64,000 nucleotides of DNA, from assembly GCA_050012375.1 (NCBI GenBank), contig JBEKHH010000019.1:1-64000 (forward strand), given 5' to 3'. The stretch is from PALSA-1353 sp050012375 (GTDB lineage: Bacteria; Planctomycetota; Phycisphaerae; Tepidisphaerales; Tepidisphaeraceae). Position 1 is the stretch's first letter. Each line of letters starts with the position of its first letter. The notes beneath the pieces were generated by a model that was not told the origin of the DNA, did not search any database, and was given only the letters and a program-made list of their open reading frames with translations. Position numbers and translations under genes: made by a program. Shown here piece after piece: positions 8,228 through 16,995 of the stretch.

Positions 8228-9292
8228 TTACCCCTCGCCCAATAGCATCGCCCGATATTGCGGATAAACGATCGGCCAGGCGAATTGACTTTGCACTCTG
8301 GCGGTCCCCCCAGCCACCAGGGTATTCCTCAGCGCCGCATCGGACAAGACCCGTTCGATGGAATCGGCCAAGGCCTTCGGATTGCGCGGCGGGGTAAGAA
8401 TGCCGTTGCCGCCGTCCCGAATCACATCCCGAATCCCCGGCACATTGGTTCCGATGACCGGCACGCCGGCCGCCATCGCTTCGATGAGAACCAGCCCGAA
8501 TCCCTCGGCATCCGAGGGCAACACGAGCACGTCGATGCCGGACAGCGCCTCCGCCGATCCCGGAACCGTTCCATGTAACGTCACCCGCCGGCCCAGGCCG
8601 AGCCTCTGGACCATCGATTCGATTTGCCCGCGCTGGCGGCCTTCGCCGTAAATGTCCAGAGTGACATCCTCGCCCAGCCGGGAGATGGCGGCGACAGCAT
8701 CGTCGATCCGCTTGATTGGATCGAGCCGCCCGATGAATCCGACGCGCTTGCCGGGGACATCTCGGCGCGGGAGGGAGAATTCGCCGACCTCAACGGCGTT
8801 GGGGATGACGACGATTCTTTCGGCCGGGATGCCCGCCCATTTCCGGGCTGCCTGGGCAACGGATGGCGATGGGACGACGATTTCTTCCGCCGCGTGCCGA
8901 ACAATGCGCTGGAGCATCCAGTGCCAGCGCGGATGCGGCTGCGTGGTCTGTATCGACTGAAGGAACCGAACCTGACGGGTCAGGAGCGACGCCAACGCGG
9001 CGGCGGCATTGGCATGAATGAGGAAGCTGAAAACGGTGTCGATGTGTTCCCGGCGAATGAGCCGAATCAGTCGGAATATGACCCCGGCATCCAGCCGGCT
9101 GCAGGCGGCCAAGGCCGTGACGGCGATCCCCCGCGCCCGCAATTGCTCCGCCACCGGCCCCCAGCGATCGAGGCATGCAACGTGGACGTACGCTCCCTCA
9201 TCCCCGGAAAGGCGAAGGGCCAATTCGCGGACCACCGTGGGGGTTCCGCCGATCTGCAAATCCGTAACCAGCAGGAGTATTCGCCGTTGCAC
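8228..9292 (-). CDS. Glycosyltransferase family 4 protein
   Basis: 354 residues with the two-Rossmann GT-B layout. The N-terminal half opens LLLVTDLQIGGTPTVVREL. The donor-binding C-terminal half has VGFIGRLDPIKRIDDAV, IYGEGRQRGQIE, LHGTVPGSAEAL and the family E-x7-E region in PSDAEGFGLVLIEAMAAGVP. It retains a nucleotide-sugar GT; acceptor and sugar are unknown. It is convergent with the exporter genes and divergent from the two GT2 genes that follow, so the three glycosyltransferases likely serve one surface-polysaccharide pathway (inference). Confidence 0.85.
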   Translation of the reverse strand: MQRRILLLVTDLQIGGTPTVVRELALRLSGDEGAYVHVACLDRWGPVAEQLRARGIAVTALAACSRLDAGVIFRLIRLIRREHIDTVFSFLIHANAAAALASLLTRQVRFLQSIQTTQPHPRWHWMLQRIVRHAAEEIVVPSPSVAQAARKWAGIPAERIVVIPNAVEVGEFSLPRRDVPGKRVGFIGRLDPIKRIDDAVAAISRLGEDVTLDIYGEGRQRGQIESMVQRLGLGRRVTLHGTVPGSAEALSGIDVLVLPSDAEGFGLVLIEAMAAGVPVIGTNVPGIRDVIRDGGNGILTPPRNPKALADSIERVLSDAALRNTLVAGGTARVQSQFAWPIVYPQYRAMLLGEG

Positions 9293-9425
9293 GCGCAGAA
9301 GAGTTTACCCGAATTTATCGGGAATCCCGAGGCAGACCGCATTGGATATTCCCATTCTCTCGGTGGATGCACCTCTTGTTTTTGCCCGGAAAACAGCTAA
9401 AAGTGCGCCGCATCAACCGCGAGGC

Positions 9426-11186
9426 ATGACGATTTCGTCCTCTCATTCGCCACGGACCGGCGAACTTGCCAAACGCCCAAGCTTGCGCTTGGCATTGAGG
9501 TTCCTCGGCAAGGGGAACTGGCCCGCCCTCGGACAAGAATTGCTGGCGGCCGTCGGCCGGCGAGGCTATCCATCCGATTACGATCGCTGGCGAGAACTCC
9601 ATCGGCTCAGCGCCCAGGATCGCCGGCGGATGCAAGCTCAAATCCGCGCCTGGCCAACGCCTCCGAAAATCTCCGTTATTCTTCTGGCCGACAGCGCGGC
9701 AAAGTCCTCGATGCGTCCAAGCATCGACTCCGTGCTGCGCCAAGTTTACCCGAATTGGGAACTGGTCATCGGCTCGGCCGATCCGTCCGTTCCTGCCGCC
9801 CAATATGATCTGCCCGCCGACGCGCCAATCCGAATCGCTCCAGCCGCGGCGGGTGCGCCCGCGGCCTTGAATTCAGCGCTCGCCGCGGCGAGCGGTGAAT
9901 ACGTTTGTCTTCTGCACCCCAGCGACGAGCTGCCGGATCATGCCCTCTTCCAAATCGCGCAAGCGATCGTCCGCGATGGGTCGATCGACATGGTTTACAC
10001 GGATGAGGACGCGCTGACTCCCACCGGCGAGCACGCGACGCCATTTTTCAAACCCGATTGGTCCCCGGAATACTTTTTGGCCTGGATGTACACCGGACAG
10101 TTGGCCGTCTTTCGTACGGAATTGGTGCGGCAACTGGGGTGGCGCGGCGAATTCGACGGCGCCCACGAATACGATCTGGTGCTCCGCCTCTTTGCCGCCG
10201 GCGCGAACATCCAACACATTCCCGACATCCTTTACCATCGCCGTCAAACCACCGCGTCGTCGCCGACCGAGGATGCCGCTAAACGCGCTCTGGAATCTTT
10301 CCTCGATGCCGTTCATCTTCCCGGCAGGGTTGAACCCGGCGCCGCCCCCGGCCTCCATCGCATCCGCACTGCGATTTCCGCCCAGCCAAAGGTTTCGATC
10401 GTCATCCCCAGCGCCTGCAGGCCAATCACCGTCGGCCATCGATCCACCTGGTTCGCTCTGGAATGCATCGCCAGCATTCGGCGATTGAGCACTTATCGCA
10501 ACATCGAAATCATCGTCCTGGACAACAATGACATACCAACCGATTTGGCCGCCGCCCTGGCGCCGCTGGACATCCGCCGAATCCCGTTCACCGAGCCCTT
10601 CAATCTGGCCCGGAAAATGAACCTCGGCGGATTCTCAGCCGCCGGCGAGCACCTCATCCTCCTCAATGACGACGTCGAAGTCATCACCCCCGACTGGATC
10701 GAATCGATGCTGGAATTCTCCCAGCAGGATCAAATTGGGGTCGTCGGCGTAAAACTCCTTTTCCCCGACGACACCCAGCAGCACACCGGCGTGGTCCTGC
10801 TCGATTGCAATCCGCGACATTTCTTTTACCGCTGTCCGGCCGACCATCCCGGCTATTTCCATTCGTCGCAGGTCCATCGCAACTGGTCCGCCGTCACCGG
10901 CGCCTGCGCCATGACGCGAAGGGAAATATTCAAAGCCGTCGGCGGATATAGCGAACGATTCCCCCTTAACTACAACGACGTGGATTACTGCCTGAAAGTC
11001 CAAGCCATCGGCAAGCGAATCGTCTACACCCCCCACGCCAAACTCTATCACCACGAATCGGTCAGCCGGCCCCAGAAGCGGCCCGGCGAAGCGACGGCCT
11101 TCAAAGATTTCTGGGCCGAGCGCTTCCCCCGCGATCCGTATTACAATCCGAATCTCGCTCGGCATTTCCGAATAAAACTGCCATGA
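9426..11186 (+). CDS. Tandem-domain GT2 glycosyltransferase
   Basis: About 586 residues from the ATG at 9426; the frame is open further upstream but that part overlaps the divergent GT4 gene and looks non-coding. Two GT-A domains are in series: the first (PKISVILLADS, SIDSVLRQVYPNWELVI, MVYTDEDALTPTGEH) and the second (PKVSIVIPSAC, NIEIIVLDNND, HLILLNDDVEVITPDWIESM, with a NYNDVDYCLKVQAIGKRIVYTPHAKLYHHES acceptor-side block split as YNDVDYCLKV and YHHES). DXD-type motifs are TDEDA and NDDVE. Such two-domain proteins usually extend cell-surface glycans. Its stop overlaps the next start (ATGA), indicating translational coupling. Confidence 0.85.
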   Translation: MTISSSHSPRTGELAKRPSLRLALRFLGKGNWPALGQELLAAVGRRGYPSDYDRWRELHRLSAQDRRRMQAQIRAWPTPPKISVILLADSAAKSSMRPSIDSVLRQVYPNWELVIGSADPSVPAAQYDLPADAPIRIAPAAAGAPAALNSALAAASGEYVCLLHPSDELPDHALFQIAQAIVRDGSIDMVYTDEDALTPTGEHATPFFKPDWSPEYFLAWMYTGQLAVFRTELVRQLGWRGEFDGAHEYDLVLRLFAAGANIQHIPDILYHRRQTTASSPTEDAAKRALESFLDAVHLPGRVEPGAAPGLHRIRTAISAQPKVSIVIPSACRPITVGHRSTWFALECIASIRRLSTYRNIEIIVLDNNDIPTDLAAALAPLDIRRIPFTEPFNLARKMNLGGFSAAGEHLILLNDDVEVITPDWIESMLEFSQQDQIGVVGVKLLFPDDTQQHTGVVLLDCNPRHFFYRCPADHPGYFHSSQVHRNWSAVTGACAMTRREIFKAVGGYSERFPLNYNDVDYCLKVQAIGKRIVYTPHAKLYHHESVSRPQKRPGEATAFKDFWAERFPRDPYYNPNLARHFRIKLP

Positions 11187-12145
11187 GCCAGCCTCCCCAG
11201 CTTTCCATCCTCATCGTCAACTGGAACGGCCAGGAGATTCTCCGGAACCTGCTGGCTTCCATCGAATCAACGCGGGACAGCCTGCTGGTTCAAACCATCG
11301 TCGTCGATAACGCATCGGCGGACGGCTCGGCGGATTTGGTTGCGGCCGAGTTTCCCTGGGTGATTTTGCAGCGGAATCCGCAAAACGTTGGTTTTGCCCG
11401 CGGGAACAACCAAGCCGCGCGCTCCGCTGCCGCCCCACTGCTTCTCTTGCTGAACAACGACACAGTCGTCCGCGCGGGCGCATTGCAGAAGCTCGTTCAA
11501 TACATGAACGAACACCCGAATGTCGTCGCGGCCGGCCCCAGGCTGATCGGCGCCGATGGCAAACCGCAGCGATCCGGCCGGAACCTGCCGACCGTTGCCG
11601 CCCTGCTCAATTCCATACAATTCCTGAGATGGACCGGCATGTTCCGCCCGGCGTACCGCCAATATCGCCGCGAGGGATTTGACCCGGAAACGGCGGGGAC
11701 CGTGGCCCAACTCGCCGCCGCCGCCCTGGTCATCCGCCGCGATTGCTTCGAGCGCCTCGGCGGATTTGACGAGGGTTTCGCCTTCGGCGTCGAGGACGTC
11801 GATCTCTGCCGCCGGCTCCAAGGCCTCGGCAGCATCTATTATCTCCCGACAGCCGAGATCGAGCATCTCGGCCGCGTCAGCTCCCACGCCAACCGGGGGT
11901 TCGTCTACCGCAATTACGAATGCGGCTGGGCGAGATACCTCTCCAAACACCACGGCCAAGGAGCGGCGTTGCTGTACAAAACACTGGTGACGTTGGACAT
12001 GCCGATTCGCGTCACTCTGCTGGCGATTCAATTTGCGATGCAGAGTCTGACGGCCCGCGGCGAGAGGTCCGCGCGCACGCTGGGCCGGTTGAAGGCCGCG
12101 GCACATTTCACGGCGACCGGTCTGCCGTCATTTTGGAGGAGTTGA
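11183..12145 (+). CDS. GT2 glycosyltransferase (rhamnosyltransferase-like)
   Basis: 320 residues. LSILIVNWNGQEILRNLLAS, the nucleotide-binding TIVVDNASADGSADLV, the LLLLNNDTVVRAGAL DXD region and the FDEGFAFGVEDVDLCRRLQ acceptor block are the hallmarks of the WcaE/rhamnosyltransferase group of GT2. A C-terminal extension (VTLLAIQFAMQSL) may be amphipathic or membrane-associated. It overlaps the upstream GT2 gene by four bases. Confidence 0.87.
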   Translation: MSQPPQLSILIVNWNGQEILRNLLASIESTRDSLLVQTIVVDNASADGSADLVAAEFPWVILQRNPQNVGFARGNNQAARSAAAPLLLLLNNDTVVRAGALQKLVQYMNEHPNVVAAGPRLIGADGKPQRSGRNLPTVAALLNSIQFLRWTGMFRPAYRQYRREGFDPETAGTVAQLAAAALVIRRDCFERLGGFDEGFAFGVEDVDLCRRLQGLGSIYYLPTAEIEHLGRVSSHANRGFVYRNYECGWARYLSKHHGQGAALLYKTLVTLDMPIRVTLLAIQFAMQSLTARGERSARTLGRLKAAAHFTATGLPSFWRS

Positions 12146-12195
12146 TTTTGACCAAGAATCAGCCGGCGAATAGACTTTGGCGGAGTTTTGCAATT

Positions 12196-12282
12196 GGAGG
12201 AGTGGCAGAGTGGTCGAATGCGCCGGTCTTGAAAACCGGTAGGCCCGTGAGGGTCTCGTGAGTTCGAATCTCACCTCCTCCG
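12196..12282 (+). tRNA. tRNA-Ser (anticodon UGA)
   Basis: An 87-nt cloverleaf. Acceptor stem ggaggag pairs with ctcctcc; the anticodon stem-loop is ccggt-cttgaaa-accgg with anticodon TGA; there is the long variable arm expected of tRNA-Ser, and a T arm with gttcgaatc. CCA is not encoded. The 3' end overlaps the end of the serine recombinase frame on the other strand (12271), which marks the left edge of an accessory island. Confidence 0.95.
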
Positions 12283-13788
12283 CTTGAGGGAGTCATGGCG
12301 ATTTTCACCAGCGAATATCGCGCCCGCGATTGCGGGCGCGATATTTGATTGGGCAAAAGAACCTTGATCTACAACGAGTTGCCACGCATCGCGTGGGAGA
12401 GAGACGAGTTCCCGATTGACCAGACGGAAGTTCGAACCAGTGGTTTTGGCGAATTTGAGTTTTTCGGCAGGGTCGTGAGACGCTGCCACGATTTCCGCTG
12501 TTTTAAGGTCATTTGCGAAGCGAATGGCCGGTTCGAACCAACCGGAGCGGTGACGCTCCAATTCCGCCAGGTTTTCTTCCTTCTGTTTCTTCTCGTTGAT
12601 GATCCTGGCTTTTGCTTTTCGGTATTCCTCCAGCGACAGGGCATTGTCGATGTATCCTTGCATGAGCCGTTCCATCCGCTCCTCGTCATCCTTGATATGG
12701 AGGCGAATCGCCTCTGTCGCGGCTGAACCGGCTGACGTATCTTCCTCGCGTTCCTTTTCGAGTTCGCCACGTATCCAGTCGGCGTCGCCTGGGGGAAGCG
12801 TCAGACGGCGGAGATATGCGTCAAGCTGGAGGGCAAAGGCATCCTCCCGCACGTATCGTTGCGAGCAATCCTTTTTCACCCGTTTGGTGCACCGAAGGTA
12901 ATTGTTTCCCTTCTGCGTCTCGGTGGTAATCCAGCAACCGCATTCACCGCACCGAAGAAAGCCGCGATACAGATAGGGTTTCAGTGTCGGCGTCTTGGGC
13001 TTCGATTTCCGCCGCCTCGCGTTTTGAACTTTGTCGAAAAGGTCTTTGGTAACGATGGCTGGATGCTTGCCCTCGTAAAGCTCACCGCAATACTCGATGA
13101 CGCCGTAATACATCGGATTTCGGAACATCCGATGACATTGTGCCCGTGACAACGGCCCGTTTTGCCGACTCGTGAGGCCAAGATTGTTGACCGACTCCGT
13201 AATCCGGTCGAGTGTGTAGTCGCCGGTGGCATATAGTTCAAAGGCTTTGCGGACAAGCGGCGCTCGCACCGGATCGATGACGACCGTCCTGGCCGTCCGA
13301 TCGTTGAGATATCCGGTCGGTGTCGCTCCCGGCATGATGCCGTTTTTCAACTTCTGCCGATGACCACGCCGGATATTCTCCGACAGCGAATCGACGTAGT
13401 ATTTCGATTGGCCGAACATGATCGAGAGCATGAATTTGCCCTGGGGCGTCGGCTCAAACCAAAACGTCGGGAATTTGAGTTCTTTGATTTTGCCGGTATC
13501 GACGAGATAGACGATCCGGCCGCCGTCAACGGAATTGCGGGCCAGCCGATCTGGATGCCAAGCAAGAATGCCCGTCGCCTCGCCCGCCTCGATCCGGGCA
13601 ACCATTTCATTGAAGACGGGGCGACCGGGAATTTTGGCACTTTGCTTTTCGACAAAGGTATCAAGGATTGTGAGGCTGTCGCGGCGGGCGACCTCTCGAA
13701 GTTCGGCGAGTTGGTCGCCAATGGAACGGATTTGCCGATCTTCGGACTCCGTCGATTTTCTGGCGTAGATGAAGAATTTTTCCTACAT
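12271..13788 (-). CDS. Large serine recombinase, start codon followed by an amber stop
   Basis: Site-specific DNA integrase of the resolvase/large serine recombinase family. From the complement of 13782 the frame reads FFIYARKSTESEDRQ with the nucleophile Ser in RKSTES, SIGDQLAEL, then GILAWHPDRLARN (the usual conserved catalytic block), followed by the Recombinase domain, a zinc ribbon (CGECGC and a later C-x5-C pair), and a coiled-coil region. The only plausible start, ATG at 13786-13788, is followed directly by TAG at 13783-13785, so the intact catalytic domain cannot be translated by normal rules. The next Met (13605) lies past the catalytic Ser. Its 3' end runs into tRNA-Ser, giving the tail SLKRRR. 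Probably an inactivated integrase. Confidence 0.8.
12315..12344 (+). terminator. Perfect 13-bp hairpin after tRNA-Ser
   Basis: The arms atatcgcgcccgc and gcgggcgcgatat flank a GATT loop; ttgatt follows. It lies 32 nt after tRNA-Ser and could terminate it, although the T-run is weak. It is also inside the recombinase frame (encoding IAGAIFAG), so a recombination-related site is an alternative. Confidence 0.4.
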
Positions 13789-13964
13789 AGGCTACGCCAT
13801 TCATCTAGCTCCGGTGCTTGCTGATTCAGAATGATTTCAATTGCGCGGAGAGCACTAGATTTTCCAGCGTTGTTGGGACCAATCAAGCTGGTGTAACGCA
13901 TTGGGTAAAACTCAAGTGTTTCGATACAACGTAGGTTTTGAATTGTGATTCTTGCTAGCCGCAT
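13789..13964 (-). pseudogene. N-terminal fragment of an AAA (OLD/RecF-like) ATPase
   Basis: MRLARITIQNLRCIETLEF followed by LIGPNNAGKSSALRAI is the start of an SMC-like AAA ATPase of the OLD/RecF group (Walker A GPNNAGKSS). Similarity runs to about PELDEWRS and then the frame crosses, out of register, into the serine recombinase catalytic sequence. Everything C-terminal of about 58 residues is missing. It starts 27 nt after the DUF2130 gene on the same strand, so the two probably formed an operon. Confidence 0.6.
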
Positions 13965-13991
13965 AAAATGTTTCCTCGGCGATATCCCTGC

Positions 13992-15263
13992 TTACTCGGA
14001 ATCTTTGTCTGTCTCCAGCAACTTAATCTCTAGCCCCTCAATCTCTTGTAGCGTCTTACCAGCGATTCCTTGAAGGTCGCCATACATTCCCGCAGTGGAC
14101 TCCACAACGCCCCGGATTTGCTCCTCGCGCTTGGCCCAAAGACGTGTCGTTGCCTTTCGTTCCTTGTCGAGGTCGGCCTGCATATCGCTGAACTTCTCTA
14201 CAATGGCTTGGACGCGATGACGGAACCGTGGACCGGTCAGATATTGGTAGACCATCTCCATTTTGGTCTGCTGCCCCTCGCTGGCTTTGCGTGCCGCTGA
14301 AAGATCGATCAAAGATTGTCGGAGCATAATGGCAACTGGAATCGCGCACCGGGGTTCAGTCACCCAAACGTCGTCGACAAAATCAAATGCCTCCGTGCTC
14401 TTTGGAAGCACCTGCGACACAAGCAATGCGAATTCCGCTTTTGCCGCTCGCTGATCGTCGCGGAGCTTCGGAAGCCAACCGTCACTCCAGTTCTTGGTCC
14501 GCTTGGTTTCCCAAAGGATCGTGCCGCACGGTTGTCCAAGCGGGCCTAAAACGCGGTGAAGGACATCGCCGCCAAATTCGCCTTTAGGAACAGGCTCGAT
14601 GACATCGCGAGGAAACTTTGCACGGAGAAGCGATTCCAGTTCAAGTTCCTGGACTTCTCCCTGAAGTTGTTGCGAACCTTGTTCGGCCTTGCGTTTTAAT
14701 TCCTCGATCTGCCGTTGCATGGAGGCGATTTGTTCCTCCTTCTCCAACACCTTGAGTTTAAGTCCTTCCTCGGCCTCCTGTTTTGCCTTGTCCCGAACGG
14801 CCGAGAGTGATTCCTGGACCTTCTTCTCGATGGTCAGGTTCATCTCCCGCATAGCGTCGTCCAGTTCGCGCTGTTTGCGAATGAGTTCCGCTTGAGCCTT
14901 TTGAGCCTCGGCCAATTTGGTGTCCCGGTCTTTGAGCACTTGCTGAAGGTCGGCAAGCTCCTTGGCTTTCTGTTCGATGTCATTCGCGAGCAAGAGCCGG
15001 GCTTTTTTGGCCTCCTCCGCGGCGATTTTCTCTCGCTCGTTCTTCAGCTTCGACGCCACCTGGGCATCAATGGATTCTTGAGCTTTTGTGATCGCCGCCT
15101 GGTGTTCTTGGATGGCAGTCTCTCGCTTGCGGAAATCCGCTTCCTTCTGGGCGACCTTCCGCTCAAATTCCTGGCGCGCCGCTTGAATAAGTGGGGCCGC
15201 TAATGACTCGGTGAGTTTTATCTCAGTCTTGCAATTCGGGCATGTAATGGTGGTTTCGTTCAT
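13992..15263 (-). CDS. DUF2130 domain protein with long coiled coil
   Basis: About 423 residues from ATG at 15263 (an upstream TTG adds 17 unlikely residues). It opens with a CPNC zinc-knuckle half (ITCPNCKTEIKLTESLAAPL), continues as a coiled coil of about 180 residues (EKVRQ-type heptads rich in K, E, Q and A), and ends with the DUF2130 domain (residues about 225-420), including GTILWETKRTKNWSDGWLPKL, which resembles a nuclease-fold core (E-x-K), and MVYQYLTGPRFRHRVQAI. Biochemical function is not established. It is often seen in mobile regions; here it sits inside the tRNA-Ser island next to a truncated AAA ATPase. Confidence 0.75.
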   Translation of the reverse strand: MNETTITCPNCKTEIKLTESLAAPLIQAARQEFERKVAQKEADFRKRETAIQEHQAAITKAQESIDAQVASKLKNEREKIAAEEAKKARLLLANDIEQKAKELADLQQVLKDRDTKLAEAQKAQAELIRKQRELDDAMREMNLTIEKKVQESLSAVRDKAKQEAEEGLKLKVLEKEEQIASMQRQIEELKRKAEQGSQQLQGEVQELELESLLRAKFPRDVIEPVPKGEFGGDVLHRVLGPLGQPCGTILWETKRTKNWSDGWLPKLRDDQRAAKAEFALLVSQVLPKSTEAFDFVDDVWVTEPRCAIPVAIMLRQSLIDLSAARKASEGQQTKMEMVYQYLTGPRFRHRVQAIVEKFSDMQADLDKERKATTRLWAKREEQIRGVVESTAGMYGDLQGIAGKTLQEIEGLEIKLLETDKDSE

Positions 15264-15427
15264 GGTGAGACCATCATTATGGCAGAATACTGCAATTTTG
15301 GGTAGATAAGTCAAACATGCCCGGCCTCGGTGATTCTCTCCTTAACCCGTTGAATAATTCCTTGCCCCCGGGGGAGGTATCCGGCGGGGGTTAGGGGGTG
15401 GGGTTGCCCAGCAGCCAAAAAGAGAAA

Positions 15428-15459
15428 ACCCCGCGTGAGCGGGGTCGATTGTCTTCCCG
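15428..15459 (-). terminator. Terminator of the small cysteine protein gene
   Basis: A perfect 7-bp stem accccgc/gcggggt closed by a GTGA tetraloop (15428-15445) lies about 24 nt past the stop at 15469; on the minus strand it continues into tttt and ttttt runs. Confidence 0.6.
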
Positions 15460-15468
15460 TTGCCCGGT

Positions 15469-15708
15469 CTACGCAGCCTGCTTTGAACTGCTTCGTCTGC
15501 CGACAACGTTGAGCGTCTTCCTGTCGATAATCCTGCCGTACTTGTCGCAGACGTAGAGACCTCCCCAGCCAGGCACGGGTTCAACCTGCCTGCCCGTTTT
15601 GTCGCAGGGAAAGAATCCTTGGGCAACGGGAGTGTTTTTGCACACGCAAACCCATGCCTCGTCGTTGTCCGGCTGGTGCGTTAACCACTCACAACGAAGG
15701 GGGAATCG
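15469..15708 (-). CDS. Small conserved cysteine-containing protein, start unclear
   Basis: The minus-strand frame encodes CEWLTHQPDNDEAWVCVC then KNTPVAQGFFPCDKTGRQVE, PGWGGLYVCDKYGRIIDRKT and a basic tail ending KQAA. The paired cysteines (CVC, FFPC, YVC) suggest a small zinc-binding fold, and I recognise the WLTHQPDN-AWVC / LYVC--GRIID pattern as a recurrent small protein of environmental bacteria, function unknown. No ATG, GTG or TTG lies between the in-frame TGA at 15709-15711 and the conserved part, so either a non-standard start is used or the gene has lost its start. It has its own terminator. Confidence 0.5.
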   Translation of the reverse strand, partial: RFPLRCEWLTHQPDNDEAWVCVCKNTPVAQGFFPCDKTGRQVEPVPGWGGLYVCDKYGRIIDRKTLNVVGRRSSSKQAA

Positions 15709-15859
15709 TCATGCGATCCCCCCTTGTAGATTGCCGCAAAAGACTTGGACGCACCCAAATCAAAGCGACAATACTGCGGTGTCTATGACTGCGGAAACAC
15801 TACACCTATGGGGGTTAATGTCAATTTTTGTTTTGATGAGTTGGCCTTCCCTCGGAAAA

Positions 15860-15886
15860 TAAAAAAACCGCCAACGTATTGGCGGT
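15860..15886 (-). terminator. Rho-independent terminator
   Basis: An 8-bp perfect stem accgccaa/ttggcggt with a 4-nt loop is followed on the minus strand by seven T and then tatttt. It lies 15 nt past the stop of the 15901-16188 gene. Confidence 0.8.
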
Positions 15887-15900
15887 CCATCTGATGATTT

Positions 15901-16188
15901 TCATCCAATATCTGCAATTAGCTTAGAAAAGTGAGCCAAGAAAATGTCGGAATCGGGCGGGATGAAAATCTGGCTCCACAAGTGGTAACACTCTTTGAAT
16001 TCTTCCACGGAATTAAAACTTTCACTCAGATGAACCGTGTCGTCTTGATACTGGAAATACTGCCCAGCAAAAAATTCAACAGAACCGCTCTCGAAAATCC
16101 GCAATTTATTGCGGATTTGATGAAGCGAGTCCCAGCAGTCAATCTCCAAAACACAAGACACACAATCGGGTGCGTCCGACTGGTACAT
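15901..16188 (-). CDS. Hypothetical protein, 95 residues
   Basis: Acidic, Phe- and Asp-rich protein with no recognised domain (FESGSVEFFAGQYFQYQDD, FKECYHLWSQIFIPPDSD). The strong terminator right after it and its natural amino-acid composition support coding. It lies next to an IS1595-family transposon. It resembles small phage or immunity-type proteins only in general character; function unknown. Confidence 0.55.
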   Translation of the reverse strand: MYQSDAPDCVSCVLEIDCWDSLHQIRNKLRIFESGSVEFFAGQYFQYQDDTVHLSESFNSVEEFKECYHLWSQIFIPPDSDIFLAHFSKLIADIG

Positions 16189-16337
16189 GGTGTACTCCAG
16201 AATCTAGAGGTGTGAGCAAGGAGAAAGGTCTCCTCGCGGAAGAAGGGAAAGAAGTACGCTGGAGTCCGGCTCGGAAGCTGCGGGGTTCCACCCCGGTCTC
16301 GGCCTCGGAAGCCCTCACTTGTCAAAGAACAGAAGAT

Positions 16338-16880
16338 GGCCTAGCGCCAGAAAATGCTAGGCCTGATCTTGGCCAGGGTCAAATTCCCATTCTGACGCTG
16401 GGTTAAGGCCGCCTCGCCCGCCACGCCGGGCGAAAGACACCCGGAAAACGATGCCCGCAATACCACAAACAACCAGGGGGTGTCTGTGGCCGTGAGGCCA
16501 CGGCGGCCACCGCCAGTAAGCCGACTATGACCAACGTCGCAACCTTCGGGGTTGCAACTGCGTCCCCTGAGTGGGCGCCAGCCCCGCCCGTGCATGTCCT
16601 TTCTAAAGGACATCACCCATCGTTCTAACGGACATTTCGTGTTAGGATTTCACCCACCACCCCCCGTTGTCGGCCCGTGAGGGCCGGGCGAGGCGATAGC
16701 CGAGCCGAGTGCCGCCGGAGGTACTACGGAGGCGGCACGAACCGCAAGGAAGTCGGGGGTCGAGTAACCCCGCGACGGAGCGTAAATCGTTGTGGAGACA
16801 AGGTGGAATGACGAGTGAGGGTATCGCCTGCAAGGGATACCCTAGGGGATACCCGAAGGTCGTCATTTCCACGTCGGGTT
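16338..16880. ncRNA. Hairpin-rich non-coding stretch, candidate structured RNA
   Basis: No credible coding frame in 16189-16940. Perfect or near-perfect stems follow each other: ggcctagc/gctaggcc (16338-16363), gtggcc-gtga-ggccac (about 16486-16501), gcaacc-ttcgg-ggttgc (about 16540-16556), gatgtcctttctaaaggacatc-like (about 16591-16612), cggccc-gtga-gggccg, gtgccgcc...ggcggcac (about 16709-16736), ggggtcgagtaacccc, and an outer pair tggaatgacga / tcgtcatttcca (about 16803-16875) enclosing gggtatcgc and gatacccta stems. Several loops are GTGA, a GNRA tetraloop. Strand is undecided. Confidence 0.35.
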
Positions 16881-16944
16881 GTCCTTGAAAAAGGTTCGAA
16901 TATTGTCCAATAGACTCCGTTTTTGGCTGAGCAACTGAACAGAA

Positions 16945-16970
16945 CTGGGTAATTATATACTTGACTCCGG
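16945..16970 (+). repeat. Left terminal inverted repeat of the IS1595-family element
   Basis: Exact complement of 19484-19509. Confidence 0.9.
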
Positions 16971-16995
16971 TGACGACTTCTGCTACCATTCCGGC

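Noticed and set aside
9018..9425. N-terminal extension of the tandem GT2 gene
   Set aside because: It overlaps the divergent GT4 gene antisense and reads as Arg/Ser-rich shadow sequence; the GT-A domain starts well after 9426.
15342..15626. 94-codon minus-strand frame over the small Cys protein gene
   Set aside because: It is out of frame with the conserved protein pattern and runs through the terminator hairpin.
16260..16320. agtccggctc stretch as a possible RNase P RNA core
   Set aside because: Only a short match to the conserved GAAAGUCCGG region; the other universally conserved RNase P blocks are absent.
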